DNA of 10,554 nucleotides, from the NCBI GenBank assembly GCA_002373775.1, contig DFJW01000023.1:1-10554 (forward strand), given 5' to 3'. Of this stretch, positions 7,367-10,554 are shown in pieces (within the stretch, counting starts at the first letter, position 1; each line of letters begins with the position of its first letter). Position numbers and translations under genes: made by a program. Under the pieces are notes generated by a model, which ran no database searches, was not told the DNA's origin, and worked only from the letters and a program-made list of their open reading frames with translations. The stretch comes from Ruminococcus flavefaciens (GTDB lineage: Bacteria > Bacillota > Clostridia > Oscillospirales > Ruminococcaceae).

Positions 7367-8851
7367 TTATAGATTTGTGTAGCCCATAAGGCAGCTGTCA
7401 GCTTCAGCTGCAGCGTCCCTGCCTTCGCGTATAGCTCTTACTACAAGAGACTGTCCGATGTGCATATCACCTGCGGTAAATATCTTTGGGATATTCGTGG
7501 AATGACTGCCGGCTACGGTTTTTACGTTTGTGCGTGCGTCGAGTTCAACGCCGAAAGCATCTGCAACATAGCTCTGACAGCCAAGGAATCCAGCGGCTAT
7601 AAGGCAGAGTTCACAGGGAAGTATCTCCTCACTGCCGGGTATCTCTTTCGGGATCCTCCTGCCGCTTGTTTCGTCCTGCACAAATTCAAGCTTGACTGTC
7701 TTAACAGCCGAGAGGCAGCCTTTTTCATCCTTGACGAACTCCTTGACCGTAGTTGTGTAGATGCGTGGATCGTGTCCGAAAACAGCTATAGCTTCCTCCT
7801 GACCGTAGTCTGTCTTGCAGACTCTCGGCCACTGCGGCCACGGATTGCTCTCGGTTCTGGCATCGGGCAGTTTCGGCATCATTTCCAGTTGTGTCACCGA
7901 CTTGCAGCCATGACGTATGGCTGTTCCTACACAGTCGTTTCCGGTATCACCTCCGCCGATGATGACAACATTTTTGTCCTTGGCTGAGATGTAGTTTCCG
8001 TCAGACAAGTGCGAGTCCAGAAGGCTCTTGGTAGTTGCTTTAAGGAAGTCGACTGCAAAGTATATGCCTTCTGCGTCCCTGCCTTCAGCGTTTATATCCC
8101 TCGGGTTCGATGAGCCGCATGCGAGTATCACTGCGTCGAAGTCCTTTGTTATTATATCAGCTGATATATTTTTTCCAACATTTGCATTTGTGATGAACTC
8201 TACGCCTTCAGCTTTCATAAGTTCGGTCCGGCGCTCGATGATATGCTTTTCAAGCTTCATGTTTGGGATACCGTACATGAGAAGTCCGCCGATACGGTCT
8301 GAGCGTTCGAAAACAGTGACGCTGTGACCACGCTTGTTCAGGGTATCTGCTGCTGCAAGCCCTGATGGTCCAGAACCGATAACTGCGATCTTTTTTCCGC
8401 TGCGTATTTTGGGAATCTGCGGCATCATAAGTCCACTTTCAAAGCCGTACTCAATAATAGCTCGCTCATTTTCCCTGACAGTTACGGGAGAACCGTCAAG
8501 TCCGCAGGTACATGCCTTTTCACAGAGTGCCGGGCAGACTCGCGACGTGAATTCGGGGAAGTTATTGGTCATAAGCAGCCGGCTGAGTGCCTGCTCTTTC
8601 TGTCCGTGATACAGCAGGTCATTCCACTCGGGGATAAGATTGTTCAGCGGACAGCCTGAGATCATTCCGCAGAGCATTTTGCCGTTCTGACAGAACGGTA
8701 CTCCGCAGTCCATACATCTTGCCGCCTGTTCACGGCGCTGTTCATCACTGAGCGGAGCATGGAACTCGTTGAAGTCCTTTATTCGCTCAAGCGGTTCCGC
8801 TGCATTGGTTTCAACTCGTGTATATTCAAGAAATCCTGTAGCTTTTCCCAT
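7367..8851 (-). CDS. gltD: Glutamate synthase (NADPH) small subunit
   Basis: This 494-residue subunit passes electrons from NADPH to the large subunit for reductive transfer of the glutamine amide to 2-oxoglutarate. The N-terminal part holds the double 4Fe-4S region (RCMDCGVPFCQ at 45-55, SGCPLNNLIPEWNDLL at 65-80, VCPALCEKACTCG at 105-117). The FAD site GSGPSG is at 159-164 and the NADPH site GGGDTGND at 299-306. A C-terminal FAD segment reads FTAGDMHIGQSLVVRAI. Length and order match bacterial GltD. The ATG at 8849-8851 follows GGAGG by 8 bases, and the gene starts 3 bases after the gltB stop, so translation of the two subunits is probably coupled. Confidence 0.96.
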   Translation of the reverse strand: MGKATGFLEYTRVETNAAEPLERIKDFNEFHAPLSDEQRREQAARCMDCGVPFCQNGKMLCGMISGCPLNNLIPEWNDLLYHGQKEQALSRLLMTNNFPEFTSRVCPALCEKACTCGLDGSPVTVRENERAIIEYGFESGLMMPQIPKIRSGKKIAVIGSGPSGLAAADTLNKRGHSVTVFERSDRIGGLLMYGIPNMKLEKHIIERRTELMKAEGVEFITNANVGKNISADIITKDFDAVILACGSSNPRDINAEGRDAEGIYFAVDFLKATTKSLLDSHLSDGNYISAKDKNVVIIGGGDTGNDCVGTAIRHGCKSVTQLEMMPKLPDARTESNPWPQWPRVCKTDYGQEEAIAVFGHDPRIYTTTVKEFVKDEKGCLSAVKTVKLEFVQDETSGRRIPKEIPGSEEILPCELCLIAAGFLGCQSYVADAFGVELDARTNVKTVAGSHSTNIPKIFTAGDMHIGQSLVVRAIREGRDAAAEADSCLMGYTNL

Positions 8852-8854
8852 GGC

Positions 8855-10554
8855 TCATGCCTCCTTTCTCAATTGCTCGAAAGCTTCGATCTCTGCTTGT
8901 TCATGCGGTACACCTGCTGTCTCAAGTTCCTTTACTGTTGTTTGTATTCTGGCATAATCATGCGGTATTATCTTCTTGAAACGCTGGATGTAGTTATCAA
9001 AATCAGAGAGTATCGTCTTTGCTTTTTCTGATCCTGTTGCCTTTGCGTGTTCTTCTATTATAGCTTTCAGCTCTGAAATATCATCGTTGGCAGTCAGTGC
9101 TTCAAGTGAAACAAGTGACTTGTTCAGCCGTGTATACAGGTCATGCTCTTCATCAAGTACATAGGCTATACCGCCGGACATACCTGCGGCAAAGTTTTTG
9201 CCTGTCCTGCCGAGTATAACCGCCCGTCCGCCAGTCATGTACTCGCAGCCGTGGTCGCCTGTACCTTCGCATACAGCGATAGCTCCCGAATTTCTCACGC
9301 AGAAACGTTCGCCTGCAACACCATTGATAAACGCTTTTCCTGATGTAGCTCCGTAGAGTGCAACGTTTCCGACGATTATATTCTCATCAGCCTTGAAAGC
9401 TGAGTTTTCCGGTGGATAAAGCACAAGCTTTCCGCCTGAAAGACCTTTGCCGAAGTAGTCATTGCTGTCGCCGCAGAGTTCCAGCGTAAGTCCACGGGGA
9501 ATAAATGCTCCGAAGGACTGTCCTCCGCTTCCGCTGCACTTTACAGTGAATGTGTCATCGGGAAGAGAATTCTCGCCGTGGATACGGGTTATCTCAGCAC
9601 CTGTGAGTGTTCCCACTGAGCGATCTGTATTGACCACATCGACAGTGATAGATTTAGCAGAACCGTTTTTGAGCGAACTTCCCAGTTTCTTCATTATAAC
9701 ACGTCGGTCTATGGTGTTGTCAAGTGCAAAATTGTAAACATCGTCAGCATCGAAATGCTGTTTGCTGTGAACGTCGGATGTTCCGAGTATAGCTGAGAAG
9801 TCGATACCGTGGGTATCCTTTTTCGGAACAAGCAGGTCGGTGCGTCCCACAAGTTCATCAACAGTCCGGATACCGAGTTTAGCCATATATTCACGGAGTT
9901 CCTGTGCGATGAAGTGCATGAAGTTCACGATGTATTCAGGCTTGCCGCGAAAACGCTTTCTCAGTTCGGGATTCTGTGTAGCTATACCCATAGGACATGT
10001 GTCGAGGTTGCATACCCTCATCATAACACATCCCATTGTTACCAGCGGAGCTGTTGCAAAACCAAATTCCTCAGCGCCGAGAAGTGCTGCGACAAGAACA
10101 TCTCGTCCCGTCATGAGTTTACCGTCAGTTTCAATTCGTACTCTTGAACGGAGTCCGTTGAGCATGAGTGTCTGATGTGCTTCGGCAAGTCCGAGTTCCC
10201 ACGGAAGTCCTGCATTGTATATTGAGCTTCGCGGTGCAGCGCCTGTGCCGCCGTCATAGCCGGAGATAAGTATCACCTGTGCGCCTGCTTTGGCAACGCC
10301 TGCTGCTACGGTTCCTACACCTGCTTCTGAAACAAGCTTTACTGAGATGCGTGCTTTGTCGTTGGCATTTTTCAGGTCGTATATCAGCTGAGCCAGATCT
10401 TCGATAGAATAAATATCATGATGAGGCGGAGGAGATATAAGTCCTACGCCAGCTGTCGAGTGACGTGTTTTGGCGATCCACGGATAGACCTTTCCCGAGG
10501 GAAGATGTCCTCCCTCACCCGGTTTAGCTCCCTGTGCCATTTTTATCTGTATCT
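8855..10554 (-). CDS. gltB: Glutamate synthase large subunit, C-terminal part
   Basis: About 565 residues are visible and the frame is open through the right edge ([15 protein letters not shown]), so the N-terminal glutaminase and central domains lie outside. The FMN/2-oxoglutarate domain is clear: [42 protein letters not shown] and [19 protein letters not shown]. The 3Fe-4S ligands form C-x5-C-x4-C in [19 protein letters not shown]. The C-terminal GXGXG beta-helix ([40 protein letters not shown]) completes the protein. The internal Met at 10540 is not the start. It is the first visible gene of the cluster; the promoter must lie beyond the window. Confidence 0.96.
   Translation of the reverse strand, partial: IQIKMAQGAKPGEGGHLPSGKVYPWIAKTRHSTAGVGLISPPPHHDIYSIEDLAQLIYDLKNANDKARISVKLVSEAGVGTVAAGVAKAGAQVILISGYDGGTGAAPRSSIYNAGLPWELGLAEAHQTLMLNGLRSRVRIETDGKLMTGRDVLVAALLGAEEFGFATAPLVTMGCVMMRVCNLDTCPMGIATQNPELRKRFRGKPEYIVNFMHFIAQELREYMAKLGIRTVDELVGRTDLLVPKKDTHGIDFSAILGTSDVHSKQHFDADDVYNFALDNTIDRRVIMKKLGSSLKNGSAKSITVDVVNTDRSVGTLTGAEITRIHGENSLPDDTFTVKCSGSGGQSFGAFIPRGLTLELCGDSNDYFGKGLSGGKLVLYPPENSAFKADENIIVGNVALYGATSGKAFINGVAGERFCVRNSGAIAVCEGTGDHGCEYMTGGRAVILGRTGKNFAAGMSGGIAYVLDEEHDLYTRLNKSLVSLEALTANDDISELKAIIEEHAKATGSEKAKTILSDFDNYIQRFKKIIPHDYARIQTTVKELETAGVPHEQAEIEAFEQLRKEA

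Overview
The window looks like chromosomal DNA from an anaerobic Firmicute of the Ruminococcus / Oscillospiraceae type. This rests on the protein style, AGGAGG-type ribosome binding sites, near-consensus sigma-A promoters (TTGACA-17-TATAAT), moderate GC in genes with AT-rich gaps, and a glutamate synthase plus glutamine synthetase plus ANTAR gene cluster. The species assignment is inference; no RNA gene or marker is present to fix it. No tRNA, rRNA, CRISPR array or insertion sequence was seen.

Right part (about 2407-10554, all minus strand): one tightly packed transcription unit, read from the right edge leftwards: gltB (glutamate synthase large subunit, only the C-terminal part in the window), gltD (small subunit), a glutamine-synthetase-like gene (glnA-type), an ANTAR-domain RNA-binding regulator, purF (amidophosphoribosyltransferase) and asnB (glutamine-hydrolysing asparagine synthetase). 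Gaps are 3-12 bases except the purF-asnB gap (65 bases), which holds a strong 12-bp hairpin with a six-base loop and an adjacent perfect palindrome. Almost every enzyme makes or spends glutamine amide nitrogen, and the ANTAR protein is the probable local regulator. The synthetase-like protein has lost residues I expect to be catalytic.

Middle part (about 1916-2406): divergent consensus promoters. The plus-strand one drives a 60-codon stub that resembles the N terminus of a glutamate-cysteine-ligase-like protein, followed by gene debris that abuts the asnB stop codon. The minus-strand one drives a TcdA/CsdL-type E1-like enzyme.

Left part (1-1150, minus strand): the most unusual region. A sigma-A promoter starts a short leader with a 28-codon ORF whose ribosome binding site lies within two crossing inverted repeats. 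An intrinsic-terminator hairpin follows, then, two bases on, the ribosome binding site of a 232-residue protein. That protein is an in-frame chimera: a LysR-type DNA-binding domain joined to the C-terminal half of a nitrogenase iron protein (NifH/AnfH family), lacking the P-loop and both Fe-S cysteines. After it comes a second promoter and leader closely resembling the first, opening a gene cut by the left edge.
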